From NCBI RefSeq assembly GCF_900167975.1, contig NZ_FUZU01000001.1, positions 2,937,331 to 3,001,330 of the forward strand: a stretch of 64,000 bases of DNA. Direction: 5' to 3'. Positions 54,355-62,307 of this stretch are shown here, piece after piece. Source of the DNA: Ohtaekwangia koreensis. Its GTDB lineage: Bacteria > Bacteroidota > Bacteroidia > Cytophagales > Cyclobacteriaceae. The notes beneath the pieces are model-generated. The model worked only from the letters and a program-made list of their open reading frames with translations, did not search any database and was not told where the DNA came from. A program made the translations under genes and the position numbers. Every line of letters begins with the position of its first letter. The first letter of the stretch is position 1.

Positions 54355-57300
54355 ATGTTTAAGGAATTTATTCATAGACCGGTATTCGCTATCGTGATAT
54401 CGCTGGTCATTGTTTTCATGGGTATACTGGCGATTAATACATTGCCTATATCACAGTTCCCGGAGATCTCGCCACCGATGGTAATCGTACGGGCATCGTA
54501 TCCCGGAGCCAGCGCCAAAGTGCTCACCGAATCCGTTCTCATTCCACTCGAGCAAGCCGTGAATGGTGTGCCCGGTATGAAGTATATGACTTCTGATGCA
54601 ACCAGCGCAGGAGAAGCGAATATACAGATCGTGTTCAACCTGGGTACCAATCCCGACCAGGCTGTAGTGAACGTCAATACGCGTATAGCTCAGGTGTTGA
54701 ACAGGCTGCCTATACTGGTGCAACGTGAAGGTGTGATCGTAAACCGTATTGTACCAAACATGCTCATGTATGTTAACCTGTATAGTAAAGATCCTCACGC
54801 AGACATGAAGTTCCTTTTCAACTTTGCCGGTGTTAACATGTTGCCGGAATTGCAAAGGATCAACGGTATAGGACAGGCCAGTATATTAGGAAGTCGTCAA
54901 TACGCGATGCGTGTGTGGTTGAAACCTGACCGGATGCGTGCCTATAATATTTCGGCAGATGAGGTGATGGAAGCATTGGGTGATCAAAGTGTTATTGGGT
55001 CACCAGGCCGTATAGGCCGAAGTGATGGTAAACGTGCAGAGGCGCTCGAGTATGTATTGTCATACCCGGGCAGGTTCAATGACCCTGATCAGTATAAGAA
55101 TGTAATCATTAAGGCTAATGCCAACGGAGAGATTCTCCGGCTCAAAGATATAGCCAATGTAGAACTGGGAAGTGAATACTATGATATATACTCGAATCTG
55201 AACAACTTTCCATCAGCAGCGATTGTATTGAAACAAACGTATGGTAGTAATGCGAGTGACGTAATTAAAAGTGTAAAAGCCAAGCTCGATGAACTGAAAG
55301 TAAGTTCGTTTCCTCCGGGCATGGACTATAAAATAAGTTATGACGTTTCCAACTTTTTGGATGCATCCACTGAGAATGTTATTCACACCTTAAGAGACGC
55401 ATTTATACTCGTGGCATTAGTAGTATTTGTGTTCTTGGGTGACTGGCGGTCAACGTTGATACCAACCCTGGCGGTTCCTGTGTCGCTGATTGGTGCGTTT
55501 ATGTTCATGCAGCTCTTTGGGCTTACCATCAACATGATTACACTTTTTGCATTGGTACTTGCCATTGGTATAGTGGTCGATGATGCGATTGTGGTAGTCG
55601 AGGCGGTGCATGCGAAAATGGCCGAAGAACATCTATCTCCCTATAACGCAGTAAAGAAAGTTCTTGGTGAAATCAGTGGTGCTGTTATAGCCATCACGTT
55701 GCTGATGACGGCTGTGTTTGTACCGGTAGCTTTTATGACGGGTCCTGTCGGTATATTCTACAGACAGTTTTCCATTACCATGGCGACATCTATCGTTCTC
55801 TCCGGTATCGTAGCACTTACCCTCACACCGGTGCTCTGCGCGATGATCCTGAAGAATACACATGGAAAGCCACGCAAGAAAACATGGGTCAACAGAGGTC
55901 TCGATGGCTTTAATACCGGCTTCGATAAACTCACCGGTAAATATGTATGGCTGCTCAAGTTGATTGTAAATAAGCGCATTGTGACCTTTGGTATACTACT
56001 GGTATTCTGTACCGGTATATTTATAGTCACCAACATCATGCCTTCGGGATTTATACCAAGTGAAGACCAGGGGATGATCTATGCGATTATCCAAACACCT
56101 CCCGGCTCAACGCTGGAACGTACCAATGATATAGCACGTAAATTGCAAGCTGTAGCCGAGAAAGTCGATGGTATAGAATCTGTTTCTGCGCTGGCTGGTT
56201 ATGAAGTGTTAACCGAAGGACGCGGATCGAATGCGGGTACATGTCTTATCAACTTAAAGCCGTGGTCAGAGCGTGAGCATACTGTTACCGATATTATTAT
56301 CGAGCTGGAAGAAAAAGCAAAAGTTATTCCGGGGGCAACGATAGAATTCTTTGATCCACCGGCTGTGCCTGGATATGGAGCTGCGGGTGGTTTCTCTTTG
56401 CAATTGCTCGATAAGACGAACACGGGTGACTACAAGGCCCTTGAAAAAGTGAATGATGAATTCATGACCGAGCTGCGCAAACGCAAAGAGCTCACGGGTC
56501 TGTTCACGTTCTTCAGTGCCAACTATCCTCAGTATGAACTTGAGATCGACAACGCGAAGGCTATGCAAAAAGGGGTTTCCATTGGTAACGCCATGAACAC
56601 GCTGTCGGTCTTGATAGGCAGTACATACGAACTTGGTTTTATAAAATTCCAACGTTTCTTCAAAGTGTTCGTGCAGGCCTCACCGGAATACAGAAAGTTA
56701 CCCGAAGATGTACTGAACATGTGGGTAAAAAATGACCATGGTGAAATGGTACCGTTCTCGGCTTTTATGAAAATCAAAAAGACACAAGGAGCCAACGAGA
56801 TCAACCGCTATAATATGTATACTACTGCTGCCATACGAGGCGGTGCCGCGAAAGGCTTTAGCAGTGGTGAAGCAATCAAGGCAGTACAGGAAGTGGCCAA
56901 GCAAACGCTGCCGCGTGGCTATGATATAGATTGGGGTGGTCTTTCAAAAGACGAAGTGATGCGAGGAAATGAAGCACTATATATATTCCTGATTGTGCTA
57001 GGCTTTGTATACATGGTTCTGGCAGCACAATACGAAAGTTTCTTGTTGCCTTTAGCGGTGATTTTCTCATTGCCTGCCGGGGTGTTCGGAGCCTTTATTC
57101 TACTCAAGTTTCTTGGGCTGGCCAATGATATATATGCGCAGGTTGGGCTTGTGATGCTGGTCGGGCTGCTCGGTAAGAACGCGGTGTTGATTGTCGAATT
57201 TGCCGTACAGAAACATCGTGAAGGATTCACGGTACTGGAAGCCGCTATCGAAGGAGCGAAAGTACGTTTCCGTCCTATATTAATGACTTCATTCGCCTTC

Positions 57301-57522
57301 ATCGCTGGTTTGATTCCGCTGGTACTTGCAACGGGTCCCGGGGCTATCGGTAACCGTACTATCGGAGCGTCTTCCCTGGGCGGTATGCTTTTCGGGACAG
57401 TGTTCGGGGTAATCATCGTACCCGGCTTGTACTATATATTCGGTACACTCGCCGAAGGCCGCCAGCTTATTAAAGATGAACATGATAAACCATTAACTGA
57501 AGAAAGTGAGCACCATGGCTAG
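54355..57522 (+). CDS. RND multidrug efflux pump, HAE1/AcrB type
   Basis: The 1055-residue, twelve-helix proton-driven pump starts MFKEFIHRPVFAIVISLVIV. Helix 4 contains the proton-relay GIVVDDAIVVVEAV, and two large periplasmic loops hold the porter domains (e.g. LPISQFPEISPPMVIVRASYPGAS and GFIPSEDQGMIYAIIQTPPGS). GKNAVLIVEFAV is the conserved helix-10 motif. It belongs to the drug-exporting rather than the heavy-metal class. The outer-membrane factor gene overlaps its end by 8 bp. Confidence 0.97.
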   Translation: MFKEFIHRPVFAIVISLVIVFMGILAINTLPISQFPEISPPMVIVRASYPGASAKVLTESVLIPLEQAVNGVPGMKYMTSDATSAGEANIQIVFNLGTNPDQAVVNVNTRIAQVLNRLPILVQREGVIVNRIVPNMLMYVNLYSKDPHADMKFLFNFAGVNMLPELQRINGIGQASILGSRQYAMRVWLKPDRMRAYNISADEVMEALGDQSVIGSPGRIGRSDGKRAEALEYVLSYPGRFNDPDQYKNVIIKANANGEILRLKDIANVELGSEYYDIYSNLNNFPSAAIVLKQTYGSNASDVIKSVKAKLDELKVSSFPPGMDYKISYDVSNFLDASTENVIHTLRDAFILVALVVFVFLGDWRSTLIPTLAVPVSLIGAFMFMQLFGLTINMITLFALVLAIGIVVDDAIVVVEAVHAKMAEEHLSPYNAVKKVLGEISGAVIAITLLMTAVFVPVAFMTGPVGIFYRQFSITMATSIVLSGIVALTLTPVLCAMILKNTHGKPRKKTWVNRGLDGFNTGFDKLTGKYVWLLKLIVNKRIVTFGILLVFCTGIFIVTNIMPSGFIPSEDQGMIYAIIQTPPGSTLERTNDIARKLQAVAEKVDGIESVSALAGYEVLTEGRGSNAGTCLINLKPWSEREHTVTDIIIELEEKAKVIPGATIEFFDPPAVPGYGAAGGFSLQLLDKTNTGDYKALEKVNDEFMTELRKRKELTGLFTFFSANYPQYELEIDNAKAMQKGVSIGNAMNTLSVLIGSTYELGFIKFQRFFKVFVQASPEYRKLPEDVLNMWVKNDHGEMVPFSAFMKIKKTQGANEINRYNMYTTAAIRGGAAKGFSSGEAIKAVQEVAKQTLPRGYDIDWGGLSKDEVMRGNEALYIFLIVLGFVYMVLAAQYESFLLPLAVIFSLPAGVFGAFILLKFLGLANDIYAQVGLVMLVGLLGKNAVLIVEFAVQKHREGFTVLEAAIEGAKVRFRPILMTSFAFIAGLIPLVLATGPGAIGNRTIGASSLGGMLFGTVFGVIIVPGLYYIFGTLAEGRQLIKDEHDKPLTEESEHHG

Positions 57523-58948
57523 GAATAAAATTTTGATATACACCGGGATACTATATATATCCCTGTTATATACCGCATGTAGCGTACCGGGAGTTGTCCA
57601 GAAGAAAGAAGATAAAACTGTTCCTGCGAGCTATATCAGCTCGCAGGATACAACCAACACGGCTAAGATCAAGTGGAAAGAATTCTTCACAGATCCATAC
57701 TTGAATGCCCTGATCGACACAGCGCTGATGAACAACCAGGAGTTGAACATTACGCTACAGGAAATCCAGATTGCACGCAATGAAATACGCGCTCGAAAAG
57801 GAGAGTACCTGCCTTTTGTAGGAATACGTGGTGGCGCGGGTGTTGACAAAGTGGGGCGCTATACCAATATAGGAGCGAGTGAAGCCACTACCGATATTAA
57901 ACCGGGAAGAGAAACACCTGATCCGTTGCCTAATTATTATCTGGGAGCGTATGCCACCTGGGAAGTAGATGTATGGGGCAAGCTGCACAACGCTAAAAAA
58001 GCAGCCGTGAGCCGGTATCTTTCTTCTGTAGAAGGGAAAAATTTCATGGTGACAAATCTGATCGCAGAGATTGCCAATTCATACTATGAATTACTGGCAC
58101 TCGACAATCAACTCGCCATCATAAAAACCAACATTGAGATTCAGAGTAATGCCTTGGAGATTGTAAAACTTCAGAAGGAAGCTACGCGTGTTACTGAACT
58201 TGCTGTAAGGAGGTTTGAAGCGCAGGTACTCAATACAAGAAGTCTTCAGTTTAATATACAGCAAAGTATCATTGAAACTGAAAACCGGATTAACTTCCTG
58301 GTGGGCCGGTATCCAAGGCCTATTCAGAGAAATTCGCAAAGCTTCGATACGCTGGTACCGGGTACTATATATGGCGGTATACCTTCGCAGTTACTGGAGA
58401 ACCGACCGGATATCAAGCAAGCCGAGTTTGACCTGATGGCCGCCAAGTTGAATGTAAAAGTTGCCAAGGCTAACTTTTATCCTTCACTCGGTATATCTGC
58501 CGGTGTAGGGTTTGAGTCGTTTGATCCAACCTACCTGGTAAAGACACCTCAATCACTGCTATATTCTGTAGCAGGAGATTTGATGGCACCACTGGTAAAC
58601 CGGAACGCTATAAAAGCCACCTATTATAGCGCCAATGCCAAGCAGATCCAGGCGGTATATAATTACCAACGCACGGTTCTAAACGCCTACATTGAAGTTG
58701 TCAATCAGCTCTCCAAGATCAGCAACCTGGAGAAGAGTTACGATTTAAAAGAGAAGGAGGTACAAGCCCTTACACAATCGATCACCATTTCCAATAATCT
58801 TTTCAAGTCGGCGCGTGCTGACTATATGGAAGTGTTACTGACACAACGTGACGCACTGGAATCAAGGTTTGAACTGATTGAAACCAAGAAGCAGCAAATG
58901 AATGCCATGGTAAATGTATACCAGGCACTCGGAGGCGGATGGAATTAA
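57515..58948 (+). CDS. RND efflux outer-membrane factor (OprM/NodT-type lipoprotein)
   Basis: The ATG at 57515 overlaps the pump gene by 8 bp; a GTG at 57506 is an alternative. The lipobox is LLYTACS. The protein shows the two-fold repeated alpha-barrel pattern of TolC-like channels (IDTALMNNQELNITLQEIQIARNEIRARKGEYLPFVG; YATWEVDVWGKLHNAKKAA; LLENRPDIKQAEFDLMAAKLNVKVAKANFYPSLGIS). Length is 478 residues, normal for the family. With the adaptor and pump it completes a three-gene efflux operon ended by the GAAA-loop hairpin. Confidence 0.96.
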   Translation: MARNKILIYTGILYISLLYTACSVPGVVQKKEDKTVPASYISSQDTTNTAKIKWKEFFTDPYLNALIDTALMNNQELNITLQEIQIARNEIRARKGEYLPFVGIRGGAGVDKVGRYTNIGASEATTDIKPGRETPDPLPNYYLGAYATWEVDVWGKLHNAKKAAVSRYLSSVEGKNFMVTNLIAEIANSYYELLALDNQLAIIKTNIEIQSNALEIVKLQKEATRVTELAVRRFEAQVLNTRSLQFNIQQSIIETENRINFLVGRYPRPIQRNSQSFDTLVPGTIYGGIPSQLLENRPDIKQAEFDLMAAKLNVKVAKANFYPSLGISAGVGFESFDPTYLVKTPQSLLYSVAGDLMAPLVNRNAIKATYYSANAKQIQAVYNYQRTVLNAYIEVVNQLSKISNLEKSYDLKEKEVQALTQSITISNNLFKSARADYMEVLLTQRDALESRFELIETKKQQMNAMVNVYQALGGGWN

Positions 58949-58995
58949 CGTACTTGATATAATATAGTATATATTTTGGGGGATAGGGGTGAAGA

Positions 58996-59026
58996 GGATG
59001 GATCACGAAAGTGATTCATCCCTTCT
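58996..59026 (+). terminator. GNRA-loop terminator of the RND operon
   Basis: GGATGGATCAC (58996-59006) pairs with GTGATTCATCC (59011-59021) around a GAAA tetraloop, with one G-T wobble. CTTCTTATTT follows. It lies 47 bp after the stop of the outer-membrane factor gene. Confidence 0.75.
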
Positions 59027-59101
59027 TATTTATAGCGGAATGACAACAACAGTTCAATAGTTGTTTGATATTTTTTTGTAAACAAGCCTGATCAATATAT
59101 A

Positions 59102-59659
59102 TCATGTCAATGTCCTGATGATTTTGCAGGGATTACCAGCTGCGAAAACATCCGCTGGAATGTCTTTTGTGATTACGCTGCCGGCACCGATCACGGCACG
59201 GTCTCCTATAGTAACTCCGGGACATATAATTGCACTTCCTCCAACCCATACGTCTTCGCCTATGGTAATAGGTTTAGCATACTCCAGGCCAGAGGCGCGT
59301 TCCCGATACTCTATAGGATGTGTAGCAGTATATATTTGGACGCTTGGACCAAAAAGTGTGCGGCTCCCGATTTTTACAAACGTCACATCCAGCACCACAC
59401 AGTTGAAATTGAAAAATACTTTTTCACCGATCACCATGTTGTATCCATAATCACAGTAAAAGGGAGGCTGCAACCATAATCCCTGTGCAGCATTCGGAAT
59501 CAATTGCCTTAAGATTTCGGATCGAACTTCAGGCTGATCTTCTGCCGTCTCATTCAATTGTTTTAGCAACAAGCGGGCGCGAGTTCTTTCATCAGTGAGT
59601 TGCCTGTCAAGAGCGTCATACAACTCTCCGTCAAGCATTTTTTGCTTTTCTGTTTTCAT
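59102..59659 (-). CDS. maa: Maltose/galactoside O-acetyltransferase-like hexapeptide-repeat enzyme
   Basis: The 185-residue trimeric left-handed beta-helix enzyme transfers acetyl from acetyl-CoA to a sugar hydroxyl. The N-terminal Mac domain is KMLDGELYDALDRQLTDERTRAR, and the hexapeptide part has the catalytic His in IYTATHPIEYRERASG. It ends with VWVGGSAIICPGVTIGDRAVIGAGSVITKDIPADVFAAGNPCKII. The gene is alone on the minus strand. Exact acceptor sugar cannot be told from sequence. Confidence 0.93.
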   Translation of the reverse strand: MKTEKQKMLDGELYDALDRQLTDERTRARLLLKQLNETAEDQPEVRSEILRQLIPNAAQGLWLQPPFYCDYGYNMVIGEKVFFNFNCVVLDVTFVKIGSRTLFGPSVQIYTATHPIEYRERASGLEYAKPITIGEDVWVGGSAIICPGVTIGDRAVIGAGSVITKDIPADVFAAGNPCKIIRTLT

Positions 59660-59812
59660 ATATGGGATTTTACATATCCCTATAAATAACGTTCCAGCCC
59701 CATAACCTCAGCTTTGCCCAAAGGAAATCAGAATGACTACAGCTCTGCGTCATTCTAATTTTATTAGTATTTTTAAAGAGTAGCTTTTCTTTGTCAGCAA
59801 AACATCCTCCCT

Positions 59813-60230
59813 ATGAAATGCCAAGTATATTTTATAGTTGCTGTTCTGTTGCTTGTACTACCCACGCATAGTGAAGCACAAGACGGAAAAATCTTAAGCA
59901 AAGAACCTCTTGTTCTTCCCGATAGTGTAGTAAAGCGCATCACCATGTTTGATCCTGTGTTCAGTGCGTCTCTGAAAACTATAAATCTCTATAAGATTCA
60001 CGTATCTGTCTGACGGACTTAAGGTAATTGGATTCATGGCAGAGCCTAAGCAAAAAGGTATATATCGTGTATTATTTCCAATCGTGATGGCCGGTGAAAC
60101 TTCGGTATATGGAAGCCTTTCACTGTTGCATATTATCTTGGCAGGATGGCAACGTGGGCTATGTGGCGGTGGCCAGTCAATATAGGGGGCGTGTTGATGG
60201 GGGAGAAGGCAAAGAAGAATATGGAGCGGG
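59813..60230 (+). pseudogene. Frameshifted, truncated S9-type (prolyl oligopeptidase-like) hydrolase remnant
   Basis: A signal peptide and start are intact (VYFIVAVLLLVLPTHSEAQ), then the frame ends at 60012. Removing one base at 60002 continues as YLSDGLKVIGFMAEPKQKG, and another shift after about 60130 continues as NVGYVAVASQYRG and GGEGKEEYG, a block seen in S9-like alpha/beta hydrolases. The catalytic Ser, Asp and His region is missing. Thus at least two frameshifts plus a 3' deletion. Confidence 0.75.
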
Positions 60231-60323
60231 ATACCAAACCCCTTCCCAACCGGGCGCTTCATTGGCCGCGCTATTTGCTATAGCATGGTTAATCGTAACC
60301 TATATCTATATATCGATATCGTG

Positions 60324-60845
60324 TTATTTGGCTGAGAGCGCTGGGCCATGGTCGTAGCTAAGTACACGGTGCATCTTCCATTCGTTGTCTTTGAATCGCC
60401 AGATATGTGTGAAGCGGGCTCTGCCATCAAGTCGGTCTGCTTTACCTTTTTCGAGAATATAAAACACATGCTCGCCTGAAAGTATAGCTCCGTAGTTATT
60501 CATGGCAAAAACTTTTGCGCTTCCTTTTACAGGTTCTCTTCTCAGGCGAAAGTTGCTATTGCCGCACATACCTTTCTGCGTTACTGCCATAAGCGTTGCT
60601 CGTGTTGTAGTCAGACCACCTTTATCATGATAGAACTCCACGTCATCGGTGAAGAACGTGGCCATCTTGTCTACATCACAGGCATTGTAGGCTTGCCAAA
60701 AAAGACTGTCCAGATGAAGGATTGTTTCGGTGAGTACCTTTATGTCCGTTGGCTGCTCATTCGACTGAGCGTTTGTTATCAGGCCTCCCAATAATAAAGA
60801 CATTGTCATGGCCATAGATCTGGACCGTGCAAAAGTATATTTCAT
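60324..60845 (-). CDS. Secreted SnoaL/DUF4440-like (NTF2-fold) protein
   Basis: A 173-residue protein with a signal peptide (AMTMSLLLGGLITNAQ) and one NTF2-like domain: LHLDSLFWQAYNACDVDKMATFFTDDVEFYHDKGGLT, then RFTHIWRFKDNEWKMHRVLSYDHGP at the end. The cone-shaped fold may bind a small hydrophobic ligand or act as an enzyme scaffold. No catalytic residues can be assigned. It converges on the S9 remnant. Confidence 0.9.
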   Translation of the reverse strand: MKYTFARSRSMAMTMSLLLGGLITNAQSNEQPTDIKVLTETILHLDSLFWQAYNACDVDKMATFFTDDVEFYHDKGGLTTTRATLMAVTQKGMCGNSNFRLRREPVKGSAKVFAMNNYGAILSGEHVFYILEKGKADRLDGRARFTHIWRFKDNEWKMHRVLSYDHGPALSAK

Positions 60846-61154
60846 AGTACCAAGGTGTTTTACTTTTACGTTTCCACTTTAATGCCAGAAACAAAATCTG
60901 TGAATCACTGGCGTAAGCGCCTTCCTCACTATATAAATGTCCAGTTATGACCAGAGGTATAGTTCAGAAATGAACAACACACCAGCCTTCTTAACTAATA
61001 AGCAGAAGCCGATTGGTTGCCAAATAAACTATAATAATTTTTTTTAGTTACCGATGAAATGTAGAGTAACAGTATCCGGATCGTTGGTTTTGATAACTCC
61101 AAAGATTATTTTACGAAAAATTACAATGTCCGCTAATTCAAGGAATCCCCAAAG
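60846..61154. other. Intergenic region, no gene seen
   Basis: A 309-bp divergent gap between the SnoaL-like and DUF4272 genes. It presumably holds both promoters; no hairpin or repeat stood out. Confidence 0.5.
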
Positions 61155-61778
61155 ATGAGCGCTATAGAAAGAAAACAACATATAGAGAATTTGTTAAAAG
61201 AGCTGGATGTATTCTTACATGACGACTTGCCTCCTTTGGAGGAAGATAGTAATGTTACATTGCGCGCGCCTCAGGAGATTGCAAGGCGGATTATAATTTT
61301 GACGTATCTGAACTGCGCTGCAGAAGATGATGTACTACGAAAACAGATCGTTCAGTTTCTGCAAGCAGAAGGTGTTTGGGATGCTGCTTCACAAGAGGAA
61401 AAAATGCTCTTCACAAAACCAATACTTACCGATGAAGATGTAGCGAAAATATACTGGCGATCGGAGGCCATCTGGCTTTTGATGTGGACTATCAATAAAG
61501 TTGACACACTGGATTTACCAATAGAAGAAGTAAATATACCTGCCATGTTTAGCCTTCTTCCTGCATTCATGACAAGTGCCAACAATTTCATTGACTCAGC
61601 CGCCACAAAATCCGTATCTGAAATCATTGATCAATCCGATCTCACTTTCAGACTTAACTGGGCAGCAAGAGAAGCCCACCTGAATGGCTCGCAGGACTTT
61701 AAGTTTAATCGGGGTATTCTGTATGAAAGATATCATGCTATCAACTGGGTTACACGCATGAAAAATGAGTGGGATTGA
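61155..61778 (+). CDS. DUF4272 family protein
   Basis: The 207-residue protein matches DUF4272 by its spaced motifs: RAPQEIARRIIILTYLNCAAEDD, FLQAEGVWDAASQEEKMLF, YWRSEAIWLLMWTINKVDTLDLP, and the C-terminal LNWAAREAHLNGSQDFKFNRGILYERYHAINWV. It is soluble, with no signal peptide. The family has no known activity. It stands alone. Confidence 0.9.
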   Translation: MSAIERKQHIENLLKELDVFLHDDLPPLEEDSNVTLRAPQEIARRIIILTYLNCAAEDDVLRKQIVQFLQAEGVWDAASQEEKMLFTKPILTDEDVAKIYWRSEAIWLLMWTINKVDTLDLPIEEVNIPAMFSLLPAFMTSANNFIDSAATKSVSEIIDQSDLTFRLNWAAREAHLNGSQDFKFNRGILYERYHAINWVTRMKNEWD

Positions 61779-62307
61779 ATATATATACTTGCTCCGAAAA
61801 ACTCTTTAAATAGCACTGATCGTATTAACTCTTCCATCAACGCAGTTAAGATTGTTGACGGATTCTCTCCGGATTTCAGTTCATTATAAATCACGACTTT
61901 GAACTGTGGTTATCTTACTTTCTGCCGCAATGAATTGGTTAAACATGAATTTGCATGGAAGACAGCGTAGTTAATATTTGGGGAAATATATATACACTTC
62001 TATAATTCGTTTCAACCTATATATAGTATTAAATGTGTTGCAACGCTTGAGCTAAGGGAATTAAGCACTTTTTACATACTACTACCCGGGTAAGATTCAA
62101 TCTTGTTTTATATAAATATGCAATGTTGAGCAAGTTAACTTTGTATTATTATTTAGTGGTATATTTAGTTGTTGTCGTAAGCTTTTAGATCTCGTATTGC
62201 TGTTCGCCCTTCTTTACCCTGGCGAATGTTATTGGTACTGTGGTACGAATGTCTTTATTGGCTGAATCGTTTTTGGTACTCGGAATTTGATAACCCCCTC
62301 TTCAACC
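61779..62307. other. Intergenic region upstream of the large secreted protein
   Basis: A 529-bp gap without a supported gene. TAACTTTG near 62137 matches the -7 box TAnnTTTG about 165 bp before the next ATG, but no matching -33 box was evident. Confidence 0.45.

Noticed and set aside
56919-57416. 165-codon frame antisense to the RND pump
   Set aside because: Shadow frame within a conserved efflux gene.
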